From contig NZ_JBEPOH010000001.1 of the NCBI RefSeq assembly GCF_040546685.1, positions 1,550,001-1,614,000 on the forward strand: a DNA stretch of 64,000 nucleotides, given 5' to 3'. The notes under the pieces were generated by a model. That model searched no databases, was not told the origin of the DNA, and saw only the letters and a program-made list of their open reading frames with translations. This DNA is from Variovorax sp. OAS795. Its GTDB lineage: Bacteria > Pseudomonadota > Gammaproteobacteria > Burkholderiales > Burkholderiaceae_C. Positions 37,302 to 47,001 of this stretch are shown piece by piece; within the stretch, counting starts at the first letter, position 1, and the number at the start of each line of letters is the position of its first letter. A program made the position numbers and the translations under genes.

Positions 37302-40171
37302 ACGCCCCGTCGAAACTTGCGGAGCTGATGCCGCAAACCATCGAATTCACGCTCGACGGCCAGGCCATCCAGGCCTTCGACGGCGAGACCATCTACAAGG
37401 CGGCCGAGCGCCATGGCGTGGAGATTCCGCACCTTTGCTACAAGGACGGCTACCGCGCCGACGGCAACTGCCGCGCCTGCGTGGTCGAGGTCAAGGGCGA
37501 GCGCACGCTCGCACCCAGCTGCTGCCGCAACGTCACGGCCGGAATGGACGTGAAGGCCACCAGCGAACGCGCGCTCAAGAGCCAGAAGATGGTCGTCGAG
37601 ATGCTGCTGTCCGACATGCCCGACCAGGGCTACAAATGGATCGGCGACGACGCCACCCAGCAGCACGGCGAGCTCAGCGCCTGGGCGAAGAAGCTCGACA
37701 TCGCGGTGCGGCCCGAGCTCAAGGCGCTGCGCCGCGAGCAGCCGAAGACCGACATCTCGCACCCGGCCATGGCCGTCAACCTCGACGCCTGCATCCAGTG
37801 CAACCGCTGCGTGCGCGCCTGCCGCGAAGAGCAGGTCAACGACGTCATCGGCTATGCCCTGCGCGGCGCCGACAGCAAGATCGTGTTCGACCTGGACGAC
37901 CCGATGGGCGACAGCACCTGCGTGGCCTGCGGCGAATGCGTGCAGGCCTGCCCGACCGGGGCGCTCATGCCCAAGAGCCACATCGGCTCGCAGGAGGTCG
38001 ATCGCAAGGTCGATTCGGTGTGCCCGTTCTGCGGCGTGGGCTGCCTCGTCACCTACAACGTGAAGGACGAGAAGATCGTGAGCGTCGATGGCCGCGACGG
38101 CCCGGCCAACCACAACCGCCTGTGCGTGAAGGGCCGCTTCGGCTTCGACTACGCGCACCATCCGCAGCGCCTGACCAAGCCGCTGATCCGCAAGCCCGGC
38201 ATGCCGAAGGACTTCGGCGATGCGCCGCGCCCGGACGACTGGAGCGAATACTTCCGCGAAGCCAGCTGGGAAGAGGCGCTCGCGCTCACCACCGGCAAGC
38301 TCTCGGGCCTGCGCGACACCTACGGTGCCAAGTCGCTTGCGGGCTTCGGCTCGGCCAAGGGCAGCAACGAAGAGGCCTACCTGTTCCAGAAGCTGGTGCG
38401 CACGGGATTCGGCAGCAACAACATCGACCACTGCACCCGCCTGTGCCACGCCTCCAGCGTGGCCGCGCTGCTCGAAGGCGTGGGCTCGGGCGCGGTGAGC
38501 AACCAGGTCAACGACGTGGAGCACGCGGGGCTGATCTTCGTCATCGGCTCCAACCCCACGGCCAACCACCCGGTCGCGGCCACCTGGATGAAGAACGCCG
38601 CGCAGCGCGGCGCGAAGATCGTGTTGGCCGACCCGCGCCGCACCGACATCAGCCGCCACGCCTGGCGCACGCTGCAGTTCAAGGCCGACACCGACGTGGC
38701 CATGCTCAATGCGCTGATCCACGCCGTGATCGACGAGGGCCTGGTCGACCAGGAGTTCGTGCGCACGCGCGCCAGCAACTACGAAGCCTTGCGAGAGAAC
38801 GTCAAGGGCTACAGCCCCGAGGCGATGGCGCCCATCTGCGGCGTGCCGGCCGAAACGCTGCGCGAAGTGGCGCGCGCCTTTGCCACCGCCAAGGGCTCGA
38901 TGATCCTCTGGGGCATGGGCGTGAGCCAGCACGTGCACGGCACCGACAACGCGCGCTGCCTCATCGCGCTGGCCACCGTCACGGGCCAGATCGGCAAGCC
39001 GGGTTCGGGCCTGCATCCGCTGCGCGGCCAGAACAACGTGCAGGGCGCGAGCGACGCGGGCCTGATCCCGATGATGTTCCCCAACTACCAGCGCGTCGAC
39101 AACCCGGCCGTGCATGCGTGGTTCGAAGACTTCTGGGGCATGCCGCTGGACGCGACGCCGGGCTACACCGTGGTCGAGATCATGCACAAGGCGCTGGCGC
39201 CCGACACCGATCCGCACAAGGTGCGCGGCATGTACATCATGGGCGAGAACCCCGCCATGAGCGACCCCGACCTGAACCATGCGCGCCATGCGCTCGCAAG
39301 CCTGGAGCACCTGGTGGTGCAGGACATCTTCATGACCGAGACCGCGTGGCTCGCCGACGTGGTGCTGCCCGCGAGCGCCTGGCCCGAGAAGACCGGCACC
39401 GTGAGCAACACCGACCGCATGGTGCAGCTGGGCAAGCGCGCGCTCAACCCGCCGGGCGACGCGCAGCCCGATCTCTGGATCATCCAGCAGATCGCCAAGG
39501 GCATGGGCCTGCAATGGAACTACGAGGGCGAGGAGTCCGGCGTGGCCGCGGTCTACGAGGAGATGCGCCAGGCCATGCATGCGGTGATCAGCGGCATCAG
39601 CTGGGAGCGCCTGCAGCGCGATTCGAGCGTGACCTACCCGTGCCTGAGCGAGGAAGACCCGGGCCAGCCGACCGTGTTCATCGACGACTTCCCGACCGCC
39701 GACGGCCGCGTGAAGCTGGTGCCGGCCGACATCATTCCGGCCGACGAGCGGCCCGATGCCGAATACCCGTTCGTGCTCATTACCGGGCGCCAGCTGGAGC
39801 ACTGGCACACCGGCAGCATGACGCGCCGCGCCACCGTGCTCGATGCGCTGGAACCCATGGCCACCGCGTCGATGAACCAGGCCGACCTGCTGAAGCTGGG
39901 CCTGGAGGCCGGCGACGTGATCACGGTGCAGTCGCGGCGCGGCGAAGTGGCCATCCACGTGCGGCGCGACGACGGCACGCCGAATGGCGCGGTGTTCGTG
40001 CCCTTCGCGTACTACGAGGCGGCGGCCAACCTGATGACCAACGCCGCGCTCGATCCGATGGGCAAGATCCCCGAGTTCAAGTATTGCGCGGTGCGCATTG
40101 CACGCGGGGGCCAGCCGATGGCGGCGGCCGGCTACGGCACCGGGTCGGGCGTACTCGCTGCGGTGGATTGA
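37298..40171 (+). CDS. fdsA: NAD-linked formate dehydrogenase alpha subunit (Mo/W-bisPGD)
   Basis: A 957-residue catalytic subunit. The N-terminal [2Fe-2S] domain has HLCYKDG and DGNCRACVVEV; a ferredoxin-like pair is CIQCNRCVRAC (about 166) and CVACGECVQAC (about 208). CPFCGVGCLV (about 243) binds the [4Fe-4S] next to the molybdopterin core. The active-site residue is Cys383 in CTRLCHASS, not selenocysteine. Molybdopterin segments include GSNPTANHP, LADPRRTDIS and the C-terminal LITGRQLEHWHTGSMTRR. It oxidises formate to CO2. No fdsC or fdsD homologue follows; fdhD lies at the far end of the island. Confidence 0.95.
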   Translation: MNAPSKLAELMPQTIEFTLDGQAIQAFDGETIYKAAERHGVEIPHLCYKDGYRADGNCRACVVEVKGERTLAPSCCRNVTAGMDVKATSERALKSQKMVVEMLLSDMPDQGYKWIGDDATQQHGELSAWAKKLDIAVRPELKALRREQPKTDISHPAMAVNLDACIQCNRCVRACREEQVNDVIGYALRGADSKIVFDLDDPMGDSTCVACGECVQACPTGALMPKSHIGSQEVDRKVDSVCPFCGVGCLVTYNVKDEKIVSVDGRDGPANHNRLCVKGRFGFDYAHHPQRLTKPLIRKPGMPKDFGDAPRPDDWSEYFREASWEEALALTTGKLSGLRDTYGAKSLAGFGSAKGSNEEAYLFQKLVRTGFGSNNIDHCTRLCHASSVAALLEGVGSGAVSNQVNDVEHAGLIFVIGSNPTANHPVAATWMKNAAQRGAKIVLADPRRTDISRHAWRTLQFKADTDVAMLNALIHAVIDEGLVDQEFVRTRASNYEALRENVKGYSPEAMAPICGVPAETLREVARAFATAKGSMILWGMGVSQHVHGTDNARCLIALATVTGQIGKPGSGLHPLRGQNNVQGASDAGLIPMMFPNYQRVDNPAVHAWFEDFWGMPLDATPGYTVVEIMHKALAPDTDPHKVRGMYIMGENPAMSDPDLNHARHALASLEHLVVQDIFMTETAWLADVVLPASAWPEKTGTVSNTDRMVQLGKRALNPPGDAQPDLWIIQQIAKGMGLQWNYEGEESGVAAVYEEMRQAMHAVISGISWERLQRDSSVTYPCLSEEDPGQPTVFIDDFPTADGRVKLVPADIIPADERPDAEYPFVLITGRQLEHWHTGSMTRRATVLDALEPMATASMNQADLLKLGLEAGDVITVQSRRGEVAIHVRRDDGTPNGAVFVPFAYYEAAANLMTNAALDPMGKIPEFKYCAVRIARGGQPMAAAGYGTGSGVLAAVD

Positions 40172-40247
40172 CGCGGGTGGTGGCGCCGGGGCGGGCATGG
40201 TTTAACCTTTGCGCCCCGACGCCACCGCACCGCTCACCCCCACCGGC

Positions 40248-40595
40248 ATGAAAACCAGAGTCCAGTTCCGCCTGCGCATCTACCGGGACGACAGCATCGC
40301 GATCGGCCCCGGCAAGATCGCTGTGCTCGAGGCCGTGGCGGAGACCGGCTCGATCTCGGCCGCGGCGCGCCAGCTGGGCATGTCGTACCGGCGTGCCTGG
40401 ATGCTGATCGACGAGATGAACCACGCCCTGAGCTCACCGGCCGTGAACACGGCGGCCGGCGGCTCGCGCGGCGGCGGCAGCGCGCTCACGCCCGTGGGCG
40501 AGGAAATCGTCAAGCACTATCGTGCCATCGAGAACGCCGCGCGCCTGGCCACGGCGGCCGACGTCCGCGCGCTGACGCGCCTGCTGGCCTCCTGA
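40248..40595 (+). CDS. ModE-like regulator (HTH domain only)
   Basis: A 115-residue protein corresponding to the N-terminal ModE winged helix: LRIYRDDSIAIGPGKIAVLEAVAETGSISAAARQLGMSYRRAWMLIDEMNHAL, then LTPVGEEIVKHYRAIE. The molybdate-binding MOP/TOBE domains of full-length ModE (about 260 residues) are absent, so metal sensing must occur elsewhere or not at all. It lies between fdsA and modB, and two ModE-box-like dyads follow. The start is set at ATG 40248; no strong RBS is visible. Confidence 0.85.
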   Translation: MKTRVQFRLRIYRDDSIAIGPGKIAVLEAVAETGSISAAARQLGMSYRRAWMLIDEMNHALSSPAVNTAAGGSRGGGSALTPVGEEIVKHYRAIENAARLATAADVRALTRLLAS

Positions 40596-40605
40596 TTTCG
40601 TTCTC

Positions 40606-40631
40606 GCGCTGTATCCGGAAGGATATCGGCG
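40606..40631 (+). promoter_or_regulatory. ModE-box-like dyad 1
   Basis: CGCTGTAT, 8-base spacer, ATATCGGCG, with an inner perfect TATCC-GGAA-GGATA. The arrangement (CGCTATAT-N8-ATATAACG in E. coli) matches the known ModE site in spacing and in most bases. It lies 11 bases after the ModE-like gene and about 75 bases before modB. Confidence 0.55.
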
Positions 40632-40694
40632 CCGCCCTCCAGCAGCCGCTAACGGACCCCCCGTCAGGAGGGAGGGTTGGTTCGTGCACAATCG

Positions 40695-40718
40695 CGTTGT
40701 ATCTTCATGAATACGACG
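40695..40718 (+). promoter_or_regulatory. ModE-box-like dyad 2, overlapping the modB start
   Basis: CGTTGTAT, 8-base spacer, ATACGACG; the arms pair at 7 of 8 positions. The modB ATG (40707-40709) lies in the spacer, so occupancy could block transcription of modBAC. Together with dyad 1 it suggests molybdate-repressed transport. Confidence 0.55.
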
Positions 40719-41390
40719 AACTCCCTCCTCGCCTCGGCCGACTGGTTTCCGCTGGTGCTGTCGCTCAAGGTGGCCGCGGTCGCGACCCTGCTGGCGCTCG
40801 TGGCCGGCGTGGCGCTGGGCTGGGTGTTCGCGCGCAAGCGTTTTCCGGGCGACACGGTGCTGGAGGCGGTGTTCATGCTGCCGCTGGTGCTGCCGCCCAC
40901 GGTCATCGGCTACGCCATCCTGGTGGCCGCGGGGCGCCACAGCCCGCTTGGCAGCTGGCTGCGCGAGCACCTGGACTACAGCATCATCTTCAGCTGGCAC
41001 GGCGCTGTCGTGGCGTCCGCCGTGGTGGCGCTGCCGCTGGTGCTGAAGTCGGCCAGCGCCGCCTTCGCGAACGTGGACCGCTCGCTCGAGGCCGCCGCCA
41101 GCACGCTGCGGCAATCTCCGTTCTCGATCTTCCTGCGCGTCACACTGCCGCTGGCCTGGCCTGGCATCCTCGCGGGCACGTTGCTCGCGTTCGCGCGCGC
41201 CATGGGCGAGTTCGGCGCCTCGCTGATGGTGGCGGGCTCCATTCCGCAGCAGACCCAGACGCTGTCGATGGCGATCTACGACGCCGTGCAGGCCGGCCAT
41301 GACGATCGGGCGCTGCTGCTGGTGGCCGTGACCTCGCTGCTGTCGGTCACGGTGCTGGTGCTGTCGAACCGGTTCTTTTCGCTGCGCTGA
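40707..41390 (+). CDS. modB: Molybdate ABC transporter permease
   Basis: A 227-residue inner-membrane permease with about five helices and the ABC permease EAA loop (VDRSLEAAASTLRQSPFSIFLRVTLPLAWPGI). FMLPLVLPPTVIGYAIL and FARAMGEFGASLMVAGSIPQQTQTLS are typical of ModB. The start is ambiguous: ATG 40707 lacks a visible RBS, while a TTG at 40677 is directly preceded by AGGAGGGAGGG and would add ten residues. First in the order modB-modA-modC. Confidence 0.92.
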   Translation: MNTTNSLLASADWFPLVLSLKVAAVATLLALVAGVALGWVFARKRFPGDTVLEAVFMLPLVLPPTVIGYAILVAAGRHSPLGSWLREHLDYSIIFSWHGAVVASAVVALPLVLKSASAAFANVDRSLEAAASTLRQSPFSIFLRVTLPLAWPGILAGTLLAFARAMGEFGASLMVAGSIPQQTQTLSMAIYDAVQAGHDDRALLLVAVTSLLSVTVLVLSNRFFSLR

Positions 41391-41421
41391 CGGCGCGTGC
41401 ATCCCACCCGGAAAAACCCGA

Positions 41422-42167
41422 ATGCGTCCGCTTCGCCTCCTGTCTCTCGTGTTGGCCCTGGCTCTACCGCTGGCTGCGGCGGCCCAGCAGATCACCGTTT
41501 CCGCGGCGGCCAGCCTGACGGATGCGTTCAAGGCGCTCGGGCCGAAGTTCGAGGCGGTGAAGCCGGGTGCCACGGTCCGCTTCAACTTCGCGGCGTCGGG
41601 CGTGCTGCTGCAGCAGATCGCGCAGGGCGCGCCGGTCGACGTGTTCGCGAGCGCCGACCAGGAGACCATGGGCCGCGCCGCCGAACAGAAACTCATCGAC
41701 ACCGCCACGCGGCGGAACTTCGCGTCCAACGCGCTGGTGCTGATCGAGCCGCTGCGGGGCGGCGCGGGCGTCCGGTCGCTGCAGGACCTGGCCGGTCCCG
41801 GCGTGCGAAAGATCGCGGTCGGCAAGACCGCCACGGTGCCGGTTGGGCGCTACACGCGGCAGGTGCTCGAAGGGGCGGGGCTCTGGAGCGTGCTCGAGCC
41901 CAGGTTCATTCAGGCCGACAGCGTGCGCCAGGTGCTCGACTACGTGGCGCGCGGCGAGGTCGAGGCCGGCTTCGTCTATCGCACCGATGCGGCCGTCATG
42001 GGCGACAAGGTCCGGATCGCCTTCGCACCCGCGACCGCTGTGCCGGTGAGCTACCCGGCCGCGGTGGTCGCCGACAGCCGGCAGAAAGCGCTGGCCGGCG
42101 AATTCGTGGCCTTTCTCTCGAGCGACGCGGCGCGCGAAGTCCTCGCGCGGCACGGCTTCGGCACGCC

Positions 42168-42171
<4 letters not shown>
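41422..42171 (+). CDS. modA: Molybdate ABC transporter substrate-binding protein
   Basis: A 249-residue periplasmic protein with a signal peptide (MRPLRLLSLVLALALPLAAAAQQ). The ligand-binding pattern is ITVSAAASLTDAFKAL, FNFAASGVLLQQIAQGAPVDVFASAD (oxyanion Ser residues), then GKTATVPVGRYTRQVLE and GFVYRTDAAV. It captures molybdate (or tungstate) for ModBC. It follows modB by 31 bases and overlaps modC by ATGA. Confidence 0.94.
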
Positions 42172-42959
<788 letters not shown>

Positions 42960-43024
42960 GCCGCCCGGCGCATGCAGATGACCCTCGGCGCAAGAGCGGC
43001 TTGCGGCGGCGCTACGATCGCCGC

Positions 43025-43570
43025 ATGAATCCTTCCATCGATGTTGCCGTCGTGATGCGCCGCGAGCGCGTCGACAGCCGTTGGCAATCCTGGCGCTGGA
43101 TTCTCGAGAGCGTCGGGCCCGACCAGCCGGGCTTCGGCACCGAGCCGCGCCTGCTGGAAGCCAGCGACAGCGCGCAGCGCTGGCTGCATCCGGGCCTCAA
43201 GACCGAGCTGTTCCGCGACGACGTGGAGGGTTACCACCTGAATGCCACCACGCCCGCGCCCTGCTGGTTCGTGCTGTGGCGCATGGAGGAAAACCCCAGC
43301 ATCGCCGACGAGCCGCTGGCCCGGCCGGTGGTGGTGAGCCTCAGCTACAACGAAGCCGGCCGCTGGCTCGACGCGCAGGAAACCGTGGAGCAGGTGCCCG
43401 CGCCCGAAGAGGTGATCGAGTGGATGCGCGGCTTCGTGCAGGCGCACTACGTGATGGAGCCCAAGCGCCGCAAACGGCCCGAGAGTTTCCGCCCGCTGGT
43501 CGACCGCTTCGGCAACGCGGCGAGCGTGTCGACCGAGAAAAAACGCGGGAGCGGCGCTGGCGATGCCTGA
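43025..43570 (+). CDS. DUF3305 domain protein, formate dehydrogenase accessory
   Basis: A 181-residue soluble protein with the family pattern VVMRRERVDSRWQSWRWILESV, YHLNATTPAPCWFVLWRMEE, PVVVSLSYNEAGRWLDAQETVE and MRGFVQAHYVMEPKRRKRP. DUF3305 has no known function and occurs with DUF3306 in formate dehydrogenase clusters, as here. No Cys-based metal site or membrane helix is present. It precedes the DUF3306 gene with an 8-base overlap; 65 bases separate it from modC. Confidence 0.85.
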   Translation: MNPSIDVAVVMRRERVDSRWQSWRWILESVGPDQPGFGTEPRLLEASDSAQRWLHPGLKTELFRDDVEGYHLNATTPAPCWFVLWRMEENPSIADEPLARPVVVSLSYNEAGRWLDAQETVEQVPAPEEVIEWMRGFVQAHYVMEPKRRKRPESFRPLVDRFGNAASVSTEKKRGSGAGDA

Positions 43571-44216
43571 GAATTTTTTCGACCGCTGGTCGCGGCGCAA
43601 GAAAGAGGCGCGCGAGGAGCTCCCGGCCGCGCCTGCTGCACCGGACGAAGCCGAACCGTCCGTCGCAGGCGCCGGATCCACGCCGCCGCTGCCCGCGGTT
43701 CCGGGCCTTGCCGCCGACGGCGTTGTCGCCGAAATCCCGGGTGAAATGCCCCCGCCCACGCTCGCCGATGCCGAGGCGCTCACGCCCGAGTCCGACTTCC
43801 GGCCGTTCGTGGCGAGGAACGTGGCGCCCGAGGTCAAGAACGCGGCCCTCAGGAAACTCTTTGCCGATCCGCAGTTCAACGTGATGGACGGCCTGGACAC
43901 CTACATCGACGACTATTCGCAGTCGACGCCCATCCCCGACAGCGTGCTGCGCCAGATGGCCAGCGCCAAGTTCCTCAAGCTGTTCGACGACGAGGAAGAA
44001 ACCGAAGCCAACCAAAGCGCCGTCCGACCCCCGGAAACCCCGCACGGCGCCGAGCCCCCGGACGTGGCACAGTCCGAGCCTCCGGGGGAACTCCCCAGCC
44101 AGCAGGTTGCCGATGCGCAACCCGCAAGCCACACGACCGATGACCACAACGCTGATCTGCGACTGCAACCAGACGATGCCGCTCGAGCCGAAGACGCTCG
44201 GCGCGGCGCTGGCTGA
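43563..44216 (+). CDS. DUF3306 domain protein, formate dehydrogenase accessory
   Basis: A 217-residue protein. It starts FFDRWSRRKKEAREE, runs through a Pro/Ala/Glu-rich linker, has a core DFRPFVARNVAPEVKNAALRKLFADPQFNVMDGLDTYIDDYSQ and TPIPDSVLRQMASAKFLKLFDDEEE, and ends in a 70-residue low-complexity tail. The core is typical of DUF3306. The tail overlaps the following ferredoxin-like gene by 77 bases in another frame. The function is unknown but the partner genes imply a role in assembling or delivering the enzyme. Confidence 0.83.
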   Translation: MPENFFDRWSRRKKEAREELPAAPAAPDEAEPSVAGAGSTPPLPAVPGLAADGVVAEIPGEMPPPTLADAEALTPESDFRPFVARNVAPEVKNAALRKLFADPQFNVMDGLDTYIDDYSQSTPIPDSVLRQMASAKFLKLFDDEEETEANQSAVRPPETPHGAEPPDVAQSEPPGELPSQQVADAQPASHTTDDHNADLRLQPDDAARAEDARRGAG

Positions 44217-46278
44217 GCCGCTGCCTCTCCACTCCACCCTGTGCCGCCGCGAGGCGCCTGCTTTCCAGCGCGCCATCCGCTCGGGCGACGAGGTGGTGGT
44301 GGCCTGCACGCAGGAGCGCAAGCTCTTCACCGAACTGGCCGAACAGACAGAGGGCGCGACCTCGCCGATCCGCTTCGTCAACATCCGCGAGACCGGCGGC
44401 TGGAGCCGCGACGCGAAGAGCGCGAGCCCGAAGATCGCCGCCTTGCTGGCCGTGGCCCACCTGCCCGAGCCCGATCCGGTCTCGACCGTGAGCTACGCGA
44501 GCCAGGGCCGGCTCCTGATCGTCGGCCTGCTCGACCAGGCCGAGAAGGCCGCCGCGCTGGTGGCCGACACGCTCCAGGTGTCGATCTTTTCCACCGGTCC
44601 CGGTGCTGCCGGCGGGGCGCAGGAACGCCGCTGGCCCGTGATGGCCGGGCGCATCGATTCGCTCCAGGGCTGGCTCGGCGCCTTCTCGCTCAAGTGGCTG
44701 CGGGACAACCCTATCGACCTGGACCTGTGCACGCGCTGCAATGCCTGCCTGGGCGCCTGCCCGGAACAGGCGATCGGGCTCGACTACCAGATCGACATGG
44801 CGAAGTGCACCTCGCACCGCGACTGCGAGAAAGCCTGCAGCGTGGCCGGCGCCATCCACTTCGGCCGCGCGCCCGAAGCGCTCGACGCGCGGTTCGACCT
44901 GGTGCTCGACCTGCGCGCCGAACCGCTCATCGACTGGCATGCGCCGCCGCAAGGCTATTTCCACCTCGCGGGCGGACTCGCGCATGCCGAAGGCCTTTCG
45001 ACCCTGCTGCGCCTGCGCGAGCTGGTGGGCGAGTTCGAGAAGCCGAAGTTCTTCGACTACAAGCAGAAGCTCTGCGCCCACAGCCGCAACGAAGTGGTCG
45101 GCTGCAATGCCTGCGTCGAGGTCTGCTCGGCGCATGCCATCTCGAGCGACAAGGAGCGCCAGCGCATCGTCGTGAACCCGCAGCTGTGCGTGGGTTGCGG
45201 CGCCTGCACCACCGTTTGCCCGACCGGTGCGCTGGGCTACACCTACCCGCGCACGCCCGACCAGGGCCGCAAGCTGCGCACGCTGCTCGCCACCTACACG
45301 GGGGCCGGCGGCCGCGATGCCGCGGTGTTGCTGCACAGCGAGGAGGCCGGCCAGGCGCTCGTCGAGCAGCTCGGCCGCGCGGCGCAACTGGGGCGCGGCC
45401 ACCGCGACGGGCTCGGCGGCGTGCCGGCGCACGTGCTGCCGGTGGCGCTGATGCATGTCGCGAGCACCGGCATCGATCTGTGGCTCAGCGCCATCGCGTT
45501 CGGCGCTTCGCAGGTGGCGGTGCTGTCCACCGGCGACGAAGCGCCGCAGTATCTCGATGCGCTCAGGACCCAGATGGCTGTCGCGCAGGCGCTGCTCACC
45601 GGCCTCGGCTACACCGGAACGCACTTTCACCTGATCGAGGCCACCACGCCGGCCACGCTGGACGCGGCCCTGGCCGGCCTGCGCGCCACGCGGCAGCGCG
45701 TGCCCGCCAGTGCGGCGCGCTTTGCCGTCGGCGCCGAGAAGCGCGGCACGCTCGAGATGACGCTCGATCACCTGATGGCCCAGGCGCCCGCGCTCGCAGC
45801 CCCGGCGAACGATGCGGCCGCGCCGCTGGCAATTCCGCTGCCCCCGGCGTCGCCCTTCGGCGCCATCACGGTCAACAAGGACAGCTGCACGCTGTGCCTG
45901 GCCTGCGTGAGCGCGTGCCCCGCGAGCGCGCTGCAGGACAACCAGAATGCGCCGCAATTGCGCTTCATCGAAAAGAACTGCGTGCAGTGCGGGCTTTGCG
46001 AAACGACCTGTCCCGAGAACGCGATCGCACTCGTGCCGCGCCTCCTGGCCGGCCCCGAGCGCAAGCAACCCGTGGTGCTCAACGAGGCCAAGCCCTGGGC
46101 GTGCATCCGCTGCAGCAAACCGTTCGGAACGCAAAAAGCCATCGAGGCGATGCTCGGCAAGCTCGCGGGCCATGCCATGTTCCAGGGCGAGGCGCTCGAG
46201 CGGCTCAAGATGTGCAGCGACTGCCGGGTGATCGACCTGTACAGCGCGCAGAACGAAATGAAGATCACGCAGCTATGA
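44140..46278 (+). CDS. Poly-[4Fe-4S] protein of the formate dehydrogenase cluster
   Basis: A 712-residue cytoplasmic protein. Cysteine motifs are CTRCNACLGACP (about 196), CTSHRDCEKAC (about 222), GCNACVEVC (about 321), CVGCGACTTVCP (about 349), CTLCLACVSACP (about 583) and CVQCGLCETTCP (about 614), so four to six clusters. Two further pairs, CIRC (about 654) and CSDC (about 691), may bind Zn or Fe-S. An N-terminal LICDCNQTM domain resembles no enzyme I recognise. It probably relays electrons or clusters to formate dehydrogenase. Start at ATG 44140; starts at 44107 and 44113 are also open. Confidence 0.82.
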   Translation: MTTTLICDCNQTMPLEPKTLGAALAEPLPLHSTLCRREAPAFQRAIRSGDEVVVACTQERKLFTELAEQTEGATSPIRFVNIRETGGWSRDAKSASPKIAALLAVAHLPEPDPVSTVSYASQGRLLIVGLLDQAEKAAALVADTLQVSIFSTGPGAAGGAQERRWPVMAGRIDSLQGWLGAFSLKWLRDNPIDLDLCTRCNACLGACPEQAIGLDYQIDMAKCTSHRDCEKACSVAGAIHFGRAPEALDARFDLVLDLRAEPLIDWHAPPQGYFHLAGGLAHAEGLSTLLRLRELVGEFEKPKFFDYKQKLCAHSRNEVVGCNACVEVCSAHAISSDKERQRIVVNPQLCVGCGACTTVCPTGALGYTYPRTPDQGRKLRTLLATYTGAGGRDAAVLLHSEEAGQALVEQLGRAAQLGRGHRDGLGGVPAHVLPVALMHVASTGIDLWLSAIAFGASQVAVLSTGDEAPQYLDALRTQMAVAQALLTGLGYTGTHFHLIEATTPATLDAALAGLRATRQRVPASAARFAVGAEKRGTLEMTLDHLMAQAPALAAPANDAAAPLAIPLPPASPFGAITVNKDSCTLCLACVSACPASALQDNQNAPQLRFIEKNCVQCGLCETTCPENAIALVPRLLAGPERKQPVVLNEAKPWACIRCSKPFGTQKAIEAMLGKLAGHAMFQGEALERLKMCSDCRVIDLYSAQNEMKITQL

Positions 46279-46892
46279 GCGAATTTCCTCCAATGACCTC
46301 GGCGCTCGACGAGGAAATTGCCCGCGCCGAGGTCTACGGCCTGCTCGCCCGCCTCTGGTACGGCGCGCCCGATGCCGAGCTGCTCGGCGCCTTCGGCGTG
46401 GCGCCGACCGAGGCGCCCGCGGCCGGCGCGTTTCTCGAGGAGCCCTGGCGGCAGCTGGTCGGCACGGCGCGCGCCACCGATGCCGCCGCCGCGCATGCCG
46501 AATACGACGCGCTCTTCGGCGGCATGGGCAAGCCCGAGGTCTACCTGTTCGGGTCGCACTACCTGAGCGGCTTCCTCAACGACAAGCCCCTGGCGCAGCT
46601 TCGCACCGACCTCGCCCGCCTCGGCCTCGCGCGCGGCGACGCCGTGTCCGAGAGCGAAGACCATGTCGCCTGCCTGTTCGAAGTCATGCGCTACCTTATT
46701 GCCGGCGACGACGCAGCGGTGGCCAACCTTGCACAGCAACAGGCTTTTTTCGCCGCCCATCTGCAGTCGTGGCTGCCGACGCTCTGCGATGCGGTGGCGC
46801 AGCACCCGAAAGCGCATTTCTATGCGTCCCTCGCGGGCTTCACCCGCGCCTTCGCAGAGGTCGAAGTCCAGGGATTCGACATGCTCGGATGA
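46275..46892 (+). CDS. TorD/DmsD-family molybdoenzyme chaperone
   Basis: A 205-residue all-helical protein with the family patterns EEIARAEVYGLLARLWYGAPDAELL, HAEYDALFGGMGKPEVYLFGSHYLSGFLNDKPLAQLR, VSESEDHVACLFEVMRYLI and the late FTRAFAEVEVQGFDML. Such proteins bind Tat signal peptides or apoenzymes of molybdoenzymes while the cofactor is inserted. It overlaps the poly-[4Fe-4S] gene by ATGA and lies upstream of the Tat-exported formate dehydrogenase, its probable client. Confidence 0.88.
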   Translation: MSEFPPMTSALDEEIARAEVYGLLARLWYGAPDAELLGAFGVAPTEAPAAGAFLEEPWRQLVGTARATDAAAAHAEYDALFGGMGKPEVYLFGSHYLSGFLNDKPLAQLRTDLARLGLARGDAVSESEDHVACLFEVMRYLIAGDDAAVANLAQQQAFFAAHLQSWLPTLCDAVAQHPKAHFYASLAGFTRAFAEVEVQGFDMLG

Positions 46893-46913
46893 GCGTCTTA
46901 TGGAATAGCCCGA

Positions 46914-46942
46914 TTGTCGGGAATAAGGGTCTAGACTAGTAT
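46914..46942 (+). promoter_or_regulatory. Candidate sigma-70 promoter of the exported formate dehydrogenase operon
   Basis: TTGTCG, 17-base spacer, TAGTAT, each matching 4 of 6 consensus bases, in the 109-base interval between the chaperone gene and the first Tat gene. It is AT-richer than its surroundings. No transcription start is known. Confidence 0.4.
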
Positions 46943-47001
46943 CGAGATGTATGTAAATCAGTTCATATCTGGTTTGCCCCCCAGCCACTCCTGGAGATCA
47001 C

